NCBI RefSeq assembly: GCF_036327775.1 | Contig: NZ_CP109598.1 | Coordinates: 558,001-622,000 of the forward strand | Reading direction: 5' to 3' | Origin: Streptomyces sp. NBC_01498 | GTDB taxonomy: Bacteria > Actinomycetota > Actinomycetes > Streptomycetales > Streptomycetaceae | DNA: 64,000 bases | Part shown: positions 43,610 to 52,516 of the stretch, in pieces | Numbering within the stretch: the stretch's first letter is position 1 | Layout of the letters: the number at the start of each line of letters is the position of its first letter | Made by a program: the position numbers and the translations under genes | The notes under the pieces: generated by a model | Database searches by the model: none | The model's input: only the letters and a program-made list of their open reading frames with translations | What the model was told of the DNA's origin: nothing

Positions 43610-44692
43610 ATGCAGTTCCAGCAGCTCGTCTATTTCGTGGCCGTCGCGGAGACCCGGCACTTCACCCGGGCCGCCGAGCGGGTGCATGTCTCGCAGCCCT
43701 CGCTCTCCCAGCAGATCCGGGCCCTGGAGAAGGAGCTGGGCGCCGAGCTGTTCGGCCGGGCGCGGGGAAATGTCGCGCTGACCGACGCGGGCGAGGCGCT
43801 GCTGCCGACGGCCCGGCGGATCCTCGCCGACGCGGAGACCGCGCGCCACGAGGTGCAGGAACTGGTTCAGCTGCGGCGCGGCCGGGTGCGGCTGGGCGCC
43901 ACGCCGAGTCTGTGCACCGGTCTGCTGCCGGACGTGCTGCGGGCCTTCCACGACCTGCATCCGGGGATCGAGCTGCTGATCGAGGAGAGCGGTTCGCACG
44001 ACCTGGTACGCGAACTGGCTCGCGGCGCGCTGGACTTCGCCCTCGTGGTGCTTCCGCTGCCGACCCCGTCACCGGCCCTGACGACGGTCGAACTGCTGCA
44101 CGAGGACCTGGTGGTGGTCTCGTCGGCGGCGGCGCCCGGTCCGCGCCGGCCGGTGCGGATCTCCGATCTCCGGCGGGAGCAGCTGGTGATGTTCCGGCAC
44201 GGGTACGACCTGCGGGAGCTGACCGTCGCCGCCTGCCGGGCCGAGGGGTTCGAGCCGGTGTTCACCGTCGAGGGCGGCGAGATGGACGCGGTGCTCGGTT
44301 TCGTACGGGCCGGGCTCGGGGTGGCGGTGGTGCCGAGCATGGTGGCGGAGCAGGCGGGGCGTGATCTGCGGGTGACACCGCTGGCGCCGCCGGGGCTGCG
44401 GCGGACGATCGCGCTGGCGCACCGCAGCGACGTGGCCCCGCCACGCGCGGCGCGCGAGCTCCAGAAGGTGCTGTTCAGCACCCGGGCACGGGGCGGTACG
44501 GGGGCGCGGGGCGGCGGGGTCGGGTCGGGGCGTTCGGGTGGGTCCAGCGAGGAGGGCGTGGCGGGGTGTACGGGTGGGGCGGCCGGGGCCGGTGGTGCGG
44601 GCGCGGCGGGGCGGCCGGGTGATACCGGTGATACAGGTGGTGCCGACGGGGCGGGCGACCGCCGTACGCCGGGACGCGACGCGCGTAGCTGA
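43610..44692 (+). CDS. LysR-family transcriptional regulator
   Basis: The product has 360 residues from the ATG at 43610. The N-terminal LysR winged helix (FTRAAERVHVSQPSLSQQIR, about 17-36) is followed by an effector domain to about residue 290. The last 70 residues are a Gly/Ala-rich tail not usual in the family. The effector region aligns by eye with OxyR around HGYDLRELTVAACRAEG. There OxyR's peroxide-sensing cysteine is replaced by Asp while its partner cysteine is kept, so it should not be a classic peroxide switch. It probably controls the divergent sdhCAB operon and itself. Confidence 0.9.
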   Translation: MQFQQLVYFVAVAETRHFTRAAERVHVSQPSLSQQIRALEKELGAELFGRARGNVALTDAGEALLPTARRILADAETARHEVQELVQLRRGRVRLGATPSLCTGLLPDVLRAFHDLHPGIELLIEESGSHDLVRELARGALDFALVVLPLPTPSPALTTVELLHEDLVVVSSAAAPGPRRPVRISDLRREQLVMFRHGYDLRELTVAACRAEGFEPVFTVEGGEMDAVLGFVRAGLGVAVVPSMVAEQAGRDLRVTPLAPPGLRRTIALAHRSDVAPPRAARELQKVLFSTRARGGTGARGGGVGSGRSGGSSEEGVAGCTGGAAGAGGAGAAGRPGDTGDTGGADGAGDRRTPGRDARS

Positions 44693-44738
44693 ACGGGCGG
44701 CCAAGAGCTGGGGCGTCGGCCGCCCGTCGTGGAGCGTG

Positions 44739-47060
44739 TCAGACCGCGTCGGCGAGCGACAGGGTGTGCAGCATCTCCGGCGGGCCGGGGCGCGCGTAGT
44801 ACCAGCCCTGTGCCGTGTCGCAACCGAGTCGTCGCAGGTGGTCCGCCTGTGCCCCGGTCTCCACGCCCTCCACGGTCACCGCCAGTTCCAGGCCGTGCGC
44901 GAGGGAGACGATCCCCTCGACGATCTTGAGATCGACCGGGTCGGCGGGATGCTGCTGCATGCCCCGGGTGAAGGCACGGTCCAGCTTGAGCACGCTCACC
45001 GGCAGCCGGCGCAGATTCGCGAGGTTCGAGTAGCCGGTGCCGAAGTCGTCCAGGGCGATGTCGATGCCCATCTCGGCGAGCTGCCGCAGGGGCTTGAGCA
45101 GGTCTTCGTCCGCGCCGATCAGCGCGGACTCGGTGACCTCCAGGCACAGCGAGCCCGGCGCGAGGCCGACCCGTTCCAGCACCTCCACCGTGTCGGCGAC
45201 GAGGCCGGGGTGGTGCAGCTGGGCGGGCGAGAGGTTCACATTGATCCGCAGGGGTCCGTCGAAGGTACCCGCCGCCAGTTCCTCCTGCCACGCCCGCGCC
45301 TGCCGTACGGACTGCTCCAGCACCCAGCGGCCGAGCGGCACGATCAGCCCGGTGTGCTCGGCGAGCGGGATGAACCGGTCGGGGCTCAGGACGCCGTGCG
45401 TCGGGTGGCTCCAGCGCACCAGTGCCTCGGCGCCGTGGACCGTGCCGTCCGAGAGATGGACCAGCGGCTGGTACTCGATGAAGAACTCGCCGCGTTCCAG
45501 GGCCGTCGGGAGCGAGGTGGTGAGCCCGTGCCGGGTGATGGCGCGGGCGTCGGCCTCGGCGTCGGCGTGCTCGAAGCGGTTGCCGCCCGCCGACTTGGCC
45601 CGGTACATGGTGATGTCGGCGCTGCGCAGGACCTCGGCGGCGCTGGACTCGCCGGCCCGGCCCTCCACGATGCCGATGCTGCCCCGGACGGTGAATTCGC
45701 GGCCGTCCAGGCTGATCGGGGCGGCCAGCGCGCCGAGGATGCGCGACGCGAGGTCGGCCACCTCGCGCTGGGTGTCGGGTCCGGTGGTCAGGGCCACGAA
45801 CTCGTCGCCGCCGAGCCGGGCGACCATCTCGCCGGGTGCCGTGGCGCAGCTCTGGAGCCGGTCCGCGACCTCGACGAGCATCCGGTCGCCCGCGGAGTGG
45901 CCGAGGCTGTCGTTGATGGCCTTGAAGCCGTCGAGGTCGAGGTAGCAGAGACCGACGCGGCCGGGCTGGGGCCGGTTGCCGGACGCGGCGTCCGCCGCCT
46001 TCCCGGCGCCGACAGTCCGTCCCTTCTCCGCTTTCCGCCCCTTCTCCGCCGTCTTTCCGGCGCCGGCCGGCTTCGCGCCGTCCTTCGGCGTCTCCTTGGC
46101 GGGGGCGAGCGCCTTCTCCAGGCGTTCGAAGAACAGCGTGCGGTTGGGGAGTCCGGTGAGGGCGTCGTGCGTCGCCTCGTAGCGCAGCCGCAGGTTGAGC
46201 AGCCGCCGTTCGGTGGTGTCCTCCAGCAGGGCGAGCTGGTACTCCGGCTGCCCGTCGACGTCCCGGAGCAGCGAGACGGTCAGATTGGTCCACAGGACCG
46301 TGCCGTCGTTGCGGAAGAACGGTTTCTCCGTACGGAAGTTGTCCCGCTCGCCGCGTACCAGCTCGCTGTACATCCGCCACACGTGCGGCTCGTCGTCGGG
46401 GTGCACCCACTCGCCGACGTTACGGCTGCGGACATGGTGTTCCAGGCCGCCGAACATCCGGGTCAGTGTGTCGTTGACCTCCAGCACCCGCCCGTCGAGG
46501 TCGGCGATGCCGATGCCGATCGCCGCGCCCTCGAACACCGCGCGGAACCGGGCCTCGGTGGCGTGCAGCGCCTCCTCGGCGGCTCCGCGCGCGGCGAGCG
46601 CGGAGCGGGCGATGGCCTCCTGCTCGGCGAGGGTGCGCTCGCGCAGCGCCTGGGCGAACCCGGCGGCCAGCGCGTGCTGGAGCCGGGCGCAGCGGGCGCG
46701 CAGCTCCTCGGCGGCGAGGTCGTCGGCCGGATCGGCCGCCGCGCCGCAGTACAGCACCAGATACGCGTCGACGACCCCGAGGGAGCGGGCGAGCGCGTCC
46801 GGGTCGGTGCAGTGGGCGCCGACCAGCGCCGCGCCGACGGTGTGCGCGGGCGCGGCGTCGAAGACCGTGTCGTGCAGGGCGTCCCGCAGCCGGCGGGCCA
46901 GGGGCAGCAGATGCTGTTCGAACTCGGGCCGGGTCAGCGACGTCGCGGTCGCCGGGAAGATCGCGCGGCTCCAGATCGTCGCGAACCGCCTGAGCCGGTC
47001 CTCCAGTCCGTCGGGTTCCGCCGGTTCCGCCGCGGCGTCCGGGGCCTGCTCGGGCACCAT
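44739..47060 (-). CDS. rmdA: RmdA-like cyclic di-GMP protein (PAS-GGDEF-EAL)
   Basis: The product has 773 residues. The ATG at 47060 overlaps the upstream stop (TGATG). N-terminal helical region 1-165, PAS/PAC 170-290, GGDEF domain about 297-465 with intact RLGGDEFVAL, and EAL domain about 500-755 with intact EALVRW and LDDFGTGYSN. Both activities (diguanylate cyclase and phosphodiesterase) are therefore possible. RmdA of S. coelicolor (SCO0928, from memory) degrades c-di-GMP and affects development. Within the GGDEF domain an insert of about 45 Lys/Ala/Gly-rich residues (near 320-366) separates the first helix from LCYLDLDGFK. It is translationally coupled to a DUF574 methyltransferase. Confidence 0.9.
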   Translation of the reverse strand: MVPEQAPDAAAEPAEPDGLEDRLRRFATIWSRAIFPATATSLTRPEFEQHLLPLARRLRDALHDTVFDAAPAHTVGAALVGAHCTDPDALARSLGVVDAYLVLYCGAAADPADDLAAEELRARCARLQHALAAGFAQALRERTLAEQEAIARSALAARGAAEEALHATEARFRAVFEGAAIGIGIADLDGRVLEVNDTLTRMFGGLEHHVRSRNVGEWVHPDDEPHVWRMYSELVRGERDNFRTEKPFFRNDGTVLWTNLTVSLLRDVDGQPEYQLALLEDTTERRLLNLRLRYEATHDALTGLPNRTLFFERLEKALAPAKETPKDGAKPAGAGKTAEKGRKAEKGRTVGAGKAADAASGNRPQPGRVGLCYLDLDGFKAINDSLGHSAGDRMLVEVADRLQSCATAPGEMVARLGGDEFVALTTGPDTQREVADLASRILGALAAPISLDGREFTVRGSIGIVEGRAGESSAAEVLRSADITMYRAKSAGGNRFEHADAEADARAITRHGLTTSLPTALERGEFFIEYQPLVHLSDGTVHGAEALVRWSHPTHGVLSPDRFIPLAEHTGLIVPLGRWVLEQSVRQARAWQEELAAGTFDGPLRINVNLSPAQLHHPGLVADTVEVLERVGLAPGSLCLEVTESALIGADEDLLKPLRQLAEMGIDIALDDFGTGYSNLANLRRLPVSVLKLDRAFTRGMQQHPADPVDLKIVEGIVSLAHGLELAVTVEGVETGAQADHLRRLGCDTAQGWYYARPGPPEMLHTLSLADAV

Positions 47061-47872
47061 CACGCCGTGCGTCCCACACCGGCGAAGCCCGACATCGCGT
47101 ACGGGTCCTCCTGGCCTGAGGGGTTCTCCGGCCGCCAGCCGCCCATGGGCACCAGTCCGGGCTCGACCAGTTCGGAGCCGTCGAAGAAGCGGGCGATCTC
47201 CTCACGGGTCCGCATGACCAGCGGGTTGCGGATGTCCCGGTAGACGCCGACGGTGCCGGCGACCTTCTCCTGGGGCAGCGGGATGCCCGCGACCGCGGCG
47301 TGGGTCAGGACGACGAGGCTGCCGGGGGCGAGGGCGCCGGTCAGTTCGGCCACGGCCGCGAAGGGTTTGTCGTCGTCCTCCAGGAAGTGCAGGACGGAGA
47401 CCAGCAGCAGGGCGACGGGCCGGTTCAGGTCGAGGAGGTCGGCGACCTCGGGGCTGTCGAGGATCTGGCGGGGCGTACGGAGGTCGGCGGCCACGACGGC
47501 GGCGTTGCCGTTGCCTTCGAGTACGGCTCTGCTGTGCGCCACGGCGACCGGGTCGTGGTCGACATAGACGACCCTGGCGTCCGGGTCGGCCTTCTGGGCG
47601 ACCTCGTGGACGTTGCCGAAGGTGGGGATGCCGGAGCCGATGTCGAGGAACTGGGTCACGCCCTCGGCGACGGCGAAGCGGACCGCGCGGCGCATGAACG
47701 CCCGGTTCGCCTGCATGATCTTGGGAAGCCCAGGCATGAACTCCATCGCCTTGCGGGCCGCTTCCCTGTCCACTTCGAAGTTGTGCGAACCGCCCAGATA
47801 GTAGTCGTAAATACGGGACACGCTCGGCACCGATATGTCGATACCCTGCGGTACCCAGGCGGGACGCTCCAT
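47060..47872 (-). CDS. DUF574-family SAM-dependent methyltransferase
   Basis: The product has 270 residues. The ATG at 47872 lies eight bases after TTGGAG. Family signatures: SVSRIYDYYLGGSHNFEVD near residue 16, QFLDIGSGIPTFGNVHEVA near 80, VVYVDHDPVAVAHS near 105. This family is greatly expanded in Streptomyces, often next to regulatory genes; substrates are mostly unknown. Here it is in one operon with rmdA with overlapping stop and start. Confidence 0.92.
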   Translation of the reverse strand: MERPAWVPQGIDISVPSVSRIYDYYLGGSHNFEVDREAARKAMEFMPGLPKIMQANRAFMRRAVRFAVAEGVTQFLDIGSGIPTFGNVHEVAQKADPDARVVYVDHDPVAVAHSRAVLEGNGNAAVVAADLRTPRQILDSPEVADLLDLNRPVALLLVSVLHFLEDDDKPFAAVAELTGALAPGSLVVLTHAAVAGIPLPQEKVAGTVGVYRDIRNPLVMRTREEIARFFDGSELVEPGLVPMGGWRPENPSGQEDPYAMSGFAGVGRTA

Positions 47873-48080
47873 CGAGATCTCCAACAAGTCGCCACGGGTG
47901 AACGGCCTTGTGTGTGGCCGGTGTTCGAGCCGAGGCTACTGATCGCCCGCCAAGAGAGCGAGCCGAAACGGAAATTAGCGGTCCGTTCTCGGTCACACCC
48001 GGACCCGGCGCACAAGCGGTCCGCCGCCACGCACGGGGGCGTGACGGCGGACCGGTCGGTCGGAGGGCGCGACGTGGGGA

Positions 48081-49028
48081 CTACTTGGGCGCTCCGACCA
48101 GCTTGGAGTCGGGAGCGACGGCGTACCAGGTGCCGCCGACGCCCTGACCATTGGTGTCACCGGGCTTCTTGTCGCCCGCGAAGGTGTAGAGCGGCCAGCA
48201 GTCGATGGTCTGCTGCTTGATCCCGTCGGGCCGGTCGAAGGTCACGAAGCCCTTCTTGAGGATGCCCTCGGTGTCGTTCTTGTCGACCGGGGCGACAACC
48301 GGCCACTTTTCGAGGCAGGCACCGGTGCAGGCGGTCTTCATCGGCCAGGCGCTGTCCTTCTTGAACCGATATACCGTCATGCCCTCGGAGTCCACGACGA
48401 TGTCGCCGAGCTTGGGGTCCTTGCGGACGGACATTCCGGGGAGATCGCCGGCGGACTCGCCGGCCTCCGCGCCGCCCGCTCCGAGGGCGGCCTTCTTTCC
48501 GTCCGGGGAGGAGGCGAACCATGTACCGCCCACACCCTGCCCGTTGGTGTCACCGGGGCTGGTGTCCTTGGCGTAGCGGTACATCGGCCAGCCACCGAGG
48601 GTCAGTTGCTTGGAGCCGTCGGCGCGGGTGACCTCGCCGATCTTCGAGGCGTCGGTGCCCGCCGCCGCCTTCACGTCACCGGCCGCGACGACCGGCCATG
48701 CCTTCTCGCACTCGCCGACACAGTTCGACTTCGGGGGCTCGGCGGTGTCGTTGTCGAACCGGTAGAGGGTGAAGCCCTCGCTGTCCGTGATGACCTTGCC
48801 GAGTTCCTTGCTGTCCAGCACGGTGAGTTGACCGGCCGTCTTGGGTTCGGCCGCCGACTCGTCGCCGTAGCCGCCCTCCGATCCGTAGCCCGAACCGGCG
48901 TCGGCGGGCGCCGCGGCGCCGACCGCCTGGCCGTTGGGGCTGGTGCCCGTTTCCTGACCGCACGCCGTCGTCAGGGCCAGGACGGCCACCGCGGTCACCG
49001 CGAGCGAGGCGTTCCGCCAGGTGTTCAT
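48081..49028 (-). CDS. SCO0930-family lipoprotein with four secreted repeats
   Basis: The precursor has 315 residues, with signal peptide and lipobox LTTAC. The mature part consists of two tandem modules, each with two PF03640-type secreted repeats: LYRFDNDTAEPPKSNCVGEC / MYRYAKDTSPGDTNGQGVGG and VYRFKKDSAWPMKTACTGAC / LYTFAGDKKPGDTNGQGVGG. The cysteine pairs CVGEC and CTGAC are followed by EKAWPVV and EKWPVV. The function of these repeats is not established. It is predicted to be anchored on the outer face of the membrane, and is divergent from the proline-rich secreted protein. Confidence 0.93.
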   Translation of the reverse strand: MNTWRNASLAVTAVAVLALTTACGQETGTSPNGQAVGAAAPADAGSGYGSEGGYGDESAAEPKTAGQLTVLDSKELGKVITDSEGFTLYRFDNDTAEPPKSNCVGECEKAWPVVAAGDVKAAAGTDASKIGEVTRADGSKQLTLGGWPMYRYAKDTSPGDTNGQGVGGTWFASSPDGKKAALGAGGAEAGESAGDLPGMSVRKDPKLGDIVVDSEGMTVYRFKKDSAWPMKTACTGACLEKWPVVAPVDKNDTEGILKKGFVTFDRPDGIKQQTIDCWPLYTFAGDKKPGDTNGQGVGGTWYAVAPDSKLVGAPK

Positions 49029-49253
49029 GTCAACTCCCGTTGTTCGTAAGACAGTTGGGGCGGTCGTGCCGCGCCGTTCATGGTCCTAAGTACGGGCGGG
49101 AGGGTGCGCAGCGTTCAACGCGCTTCAAAGAATCTTCGGAAAGAAAATAAACACGGAAGGCCTCGATTCCCCCCGATCAGGGGAATCCGGTGCCAATTCG
49201 GCGCGGCGCGGGGCGTGTTGATCCAAGCTTCCGCCGTGTACCGATCACTTGTC

Positions 49254-49838
49254 ATGCGGACCCTGGCCGTCGCCGGGCTCGTCTGCGTACTCAGCGCGCC
49301 CTCGCCGGCCGCCGCCGACGTCTGTATCTCCGCCTGGACCGGACCGGAGGGTACGGGCGCGGTCGTCATCATCGGCGACGGCCCCTGCCGGCCCACGCCC
49401 CCACCGTCCCCGCCACCACCGCCCGAACCTCCGCCACCCCCTCCGCCTCCACCACCACCAACGCCACCGCCACCACCAACGCCACCGCCGCCTCCTCCCG
49501 AGCCGACTCCGGAGCCCCCGCCACCACCCCCGCCGCCACCGGAACCGGCTCCCGAGCCGCCGAAGGCCGCCGAGCCCCTGCCCGTACCTCCGCCGCCCGC
49601 GCCTCCGCCGGTACGGTCCGTGGCGGCCCCGGCCCCGCCGCCGCCCGCCGTCACTCCCCCGCCGTCACCGACGCCACCGCCCCCGGAGGTGACGCCGCCG
49701 GAGGTACGGGTGCTGCCCGCGTACAAGGCGCCGGCCCGCAGGCAGCCCACGAACAGCACCTCGGTCGTGATGCTCATGCTCCTGCTCACGGCACCGGCGG
49801 TGCTCGCCGCCGCCATCCTTCGCCCCCGTTCCCGCTAG
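49254..49838 (+). CDS. Secreted proline-rich protein with C-terminal membrane helix
   Basis: The product has about 194 residues from the ATG at 49254; GTGs at 49215 and 49236 are alternatives and none has a strong ribosome site. The signal peptide (MRTLAVAGLVCVLSAPSPAA) is followed by a small domain with two cysteines (DVCISAWTGPEG...DGPC), then about 110 residues that are mostly Pro with Glu, Thr and Ala. It ends in a hydrophobic helix (VVMLMLLLTAPAVLAAAIL) and RPRSR. It is probably a rod-like linker anchored in the membrane and crossing the cell wall. The DUF4239 gene follows after 13 bases, so the two are likely co-transcribed. Confidence 0.75.
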   Translation: MRTLAVAGLVCVLSAPSPAAADVCISAWTGPEGTGAVVIIGDGPCRPTPPPSPPPPPEPPPPPPPPPPPTPPPPPTPPPPPPEPTPEPPPPPPPPPEPAPEPPKAAEPLPVPPPPAPPPVRSVAAPAPPPPAVTPPPSPTPPPPEVTPPEVRVLPAYKAPARRQPTNSTSVVMLMLLLTAPAVLAAAILRPRSR

Positions 49839-49851
49839 CAGACGGAGACCC

Positions 49852-50613
49852 ATGTCGGAATGGCTTGTCCTGTCCCTCGCGATGGCCGCCGCAGGCGCGG
49901 TCGTCGTGACCATCGTCCTCATCAACAACCGCCGGGTACCGGCCGACGACGACCCCTCCGACAGCCCCGACGTCCTCGAGTACATGACGATGATGATCGG
50001 CGTGGTCTACGCGATCGTGCTGGGCCTGGCCATCGCCGGTGTGTGGGAGGCGCGCGGCGCCGCCCAGGAGTCCGTGCGCCAGGAGGCGCAGGCACTGCAC
50101 GAGGTGGTGGCGCGGTCGGAGGTCTACCCGGCCGAGGTGCGCGACCGCATCCGGGGCGACGTCGACGCCTACGTCAGCCATGTGGTCGACACGGAGTGGA
50201 CCCACATGGCGGACCACCAGAGCCTCACCGACCAGGGCACGGCGCTGCTGGAGCGGGTCCGGCGCGATGTCACGGACTACGTGCCGGCCGACGACCACGA
50301 GGCGCAGGCGTACCAGCCGCTGGTGGACCAGGTGGCGGTGGCCGACGACGCGCGGGGCTCCCGGGCGGAGAGCGCGGGGGCGACGATGCCGGGGGTGGTC
50401 TGGTTCGGCCTCATCACCGGCGCCGTCGTGACCGTGGGGCTGATCTTCACGCTCCAGATCCGCCGCAGCTGGCGGGAGTTGCTGCTGGCGGGGCTGTTCA
50501 GCGCGCTGATCGCCTTCCTGCTCTTCCTGATCTGGGACTTCGACTCCCCGTACGGGCGCGACGGCGCGGCGACGGCTCCGTTCGCCGACCTGTTCCCGCA
50601 CCTCGGCCCGTAG
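49852..50613 (+). CDS. DUF4239 membrane protein
   Basis: The product has 253 residues. It has one N-terminal helix (VLSLAMAAAGAVVVTIVLI), a second at TMMIGVVYAIVLGLAIAGVW, a soluble helical region (about 68-180) and two C-terminal helices. This is the bestrophin-like DUF4239 layout, with YAIVLGLAIAGVWEARGAAQ as the conserved core. The function is unknown. It follows the proline-rich protein gene closely and ends in a strong hairpin. Confidence 0.85.
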   Translation: MSEWLVLSLAMAAAGAVVVTIVLINNRRVPADDDPSDSPDVLEYMTMMIGVVYAIVLGLAIAGVWEARGAAQESVRQEAQALHEVVARSEVYPAEVRDRIRGDVDAYVSHVVDTEWTHMADHQSLTDQGTALLERVRRDVTDYVPADDHEAQAYQPLVDQVAVADDARGSRAESAGATMPGVVWFGLITGAVVTVGLIFTLQIRRSWRELLLAGLFSALIAFLLFLIWDFDSPYGRDGAATAPFADLFPHLGP

Positions 50614-50626
50614 ATCCTGTCCGGGT

Positions 50627-50673
50627 CCGGTCGCCGGGCGGGCCGGTCGCTCCCGCGTCCGCCCGGCGACCGG
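50627..50673 (+). terminator. 15-bp hairpin after the DUF4239 gene
   Basis: The arms 50627-50641 and 50659-50673 are perfectly complementary with a 17-base loop, 13 bases after the stop codon. Confidence 0.85.
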
Positions 50674-50932
50674 GCGCGGGCGCACGGCCCGAGCGGCGGA
50701 GGGAGGTCGGGGAAGCGGGGGTTCACCGGACAGGACACGGACCCGGTTCCTTAGACGGGGCGCCGGTGATCGGCCAGGGGCACGGGCCGGTCGGGTGACA
50801 GGACAACCCGTTCGCCCGACTGCGATCGCGGCGGGGATGGGGCGCTCCTAGCGTGCCGGGTATCGAGGTGCATTTCCCGCCATCCGCGGAAATCAGTTCC
50901 GCACTGCTCCTCGGAGAGCCGGAGGATTGTCC

Positions 50933-51529
50933 ATGCGCGCGATACGTGCCGCGTCCGCCGCCCTGCTGGGAGCGGCCGCACTCGCACTGATGACGCCCGC
51001 CGTGGCCATGGCCACGGCGGCGGCCCCTGTCACACCGTTCGGTTTCGCCGTCACGCCCTCGGTGATCGCGGCCGGCGGCCAGGTCACCCTCACGGTCACC
51101 GGTTGCAGCAGCACGGCCACCGCCGAGTCCGGTGTCTTCGACGACACCCCCATCCCGTCAGGCGGGTCGGCGCGCGCCTCCGTCTACTGGGACGCCAAGC
51201 CCGGCGCGATGTACGAGGTGACCTTCACGTGCAACGGCGAGGAGGGGACGACGGACCTCACCATCGCCGGCGGGACCCCGTCGCCCACACCGACGCCGAC
51301 CCCCACACCGACTCCGACGCCGACGCCGACCGGCACCGCGAGCCCCGTTCCGACGCTGACGCCGACGACGAGTTCGACGGCGATCGCGCCTCCCGGCGGT
51401 GTGCGCGGCGGCCTCGGCGGCAGCTTCATCGGAATGAACGCCACGGAGCTGGCGGTCGGCACCGGTCTGGTGGCCGCGGCGACGATCGGCACCGTCCTGA
51501 TGGTCCGCCGCCGCTCGGCGAGCCGCTGA
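50933..51529 (+). CDS. Small surface protein A with Thr-Pro stalk and C-terminal anchor
   Basis: The precursor has 198 residues. The ATG at 50933 lies seven bases after GGAGG. A signal peptide is followed by an Ig-like domain of about 85 residues (GFAVTPSVIAAGGQVTLTVT, two cysteines), a Thr-Pro repeat stalk (PTPTPTPTPTP, about 115-145), the conserved GGLGGSFIGMNATELAVGTG segment, a membrane helix and VRRRSASR. The C-terminal 45 residues are clearly related to those of the gene at 51709-52194, which points at it tail to tail. No LPXTG is present. It may be a substrate or partner of the nearby sortase. Confidence 0.75.
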   Translation: MRAIRAASAALLGAAALALMTPAVAMATAAAPVTPFGFAVTPSVIAAGGQVTLTVTGCSSTATAESGVFDDTPIPSGGSARASVYWDAKPGAMYEVTFTCNGEEGTTDLTIAGGTPSPTPTPTPTPTPTPTPTGTASPVPTLTPTTSSTAIAPPGGVRGGLGGSFIGMNATELAVGTGLVAAATIGTVLMVRRRSASR

Positions 51530-51557
51530 ACCCGGCGCACGGCGCCACCGCCCGGAG

Positions 51558-51605
51558 AACGCCCGTCGCCCCAAGTCCCCCGCGGGATTTGGGGCGACGG
51601 GCGTT
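51558..51605. terminator. Very stable bidirectional hairpin
   Basis: A perfect 17-bp outer stem (51558-51574 with 51589-51605) continues inward through a G-U pair to a CCGC tetraloop, giving about 23 bp. It is centred between the convergent genes ending at 51529 and 51709. Confidence 0.95.
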
Positions 51606-51708
51606 GTTCCGTGCCCGACGGGCGCCGCGCCCGCCCGTGGCACGGCCCGTAGGGAGGGACGGCCGGAGACGGTCAGGGGAGCGGGCCGCGGGTCCCGGCC
51701 TGTACGTA

Positions 51709-52194
51709 TCAGACCAGCGTGTCGCTCGTACGGCGCCGTCGCGCGATGAGGAGCGTGCCGCCGATCGCGGCCGTGCCGACCAGACCGGCACCGACGGCCG
51801 TCTCGGTCGAGCTGGGGCCGATCGAGCCGCCGAGGCCGCCCTCCGCGCCCTGACCGGCCAGCACCCGGAAGCGGTGGGTGGCGATGCGGCTGTTGTCGCT
51901 GCACTTGACGGACAGGTTGTAGTCGCCCGGTGTCGCGTGGTTGTGGATCCGGGCCCGCGCCTCCGAGTGGCCCGAGGCGTTCACCGACAGGTGCGCCTTG
52001 GGGAAGGCGTTGGACGTGACGAAACCGCCGTGACCGCAGCCCTGGACGGAGATGTGCAGCGTGCCGCCCTGGTGGACGGCGAACGGGTTGACGGTGACGT
52101 TGGTCGGACCGTTGGTGGCCCCGGCCAGCGGGGCGGAGAGCGCCACGGCGGCGCAGGCCGCGGCAGTCACCATGAGAGCGCGTGAAGCACGCAT
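51709..52194 (-). CDS. Small surface protein B, relative of protein A
   Basis: The precursor has 161 residues; the ATG at 52194 is preceded by CTGGAGG. A signal peptide (MVTAAACAAVALSAPLAGA) is followed by an Ig-like domain (VNPFAVHQGGTLHISVQGCG) with two cysteines, then GGLGGSIGPSSTETAVGAG, a membrane helix and ARRRRTSD. It is the same design as protein A but without the Thr-Pro stalk. This looks like ancient duplication followed by inversion. The class F sortase gene is divergent from it. Confidence 0.78.
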   Translation of the reverse strand: MRASRALMVTAAACAAVALSAPLAGATNGPTNVTVNPFAVHQGGTLHISVQGCGHGGFVTSNAFPKAHLSVNASGHSEARARIHNHATPGDYNLSVKCSDNSRIATHRFRVLAGQGAEGGLGGSIGPSSTETAVGAGLVGTAAIGGTLLIARRRRTSDTLV

Positions 52195-52516
52195 CGTTGA
52201 GCCTCCAGCGGAAGACGCCCCGAAGCGGTGCTCCGGGAAATTCGACGAGTACGCCCTCCATGACGAACCATCACCTTCCTACGCGTTCCACGCATGTCGG
52301 CACTGGTCCACCCCGGTGAGACGACACGCCGACCGTCGGCAGCCGGATCTGACGGACCCGCAGGTCACGGACCGTCAGAAAGGTTGTATGACGACTACTC
52401 GAATGGGGCAGCCCGCCCCTGCCCGGACGGCGGGCACCACCCGTTCGCCCTCCACTGGTCGCCGACCCGGACCGGCGTGCCTAGGGTGCCTAGCAGGCGC
52501 CCACGAAGGGAGAACC
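52195..52516. other. Divergent region between surface protein B and sortase
   Basis: 322 bases. A direct repeat GTGCCTAG lies at 52477-52484 and 52486-52493. It contains a TAGGGT hexamer (52482-52487) that could be the -10 of the sortase promoter. An ATG at 52388, in frame with the sortase, is an alternative but less likely start. Nothing else was recognised. Confidence 0.5.

Noticed and set aside
44538..47243. 901-codon open frame on the plus strand opposite rmdA
   Set aside because: Shadow of the PAS-GGDEF-EAL gene; Arg/Gly/Val-rich and without family features.
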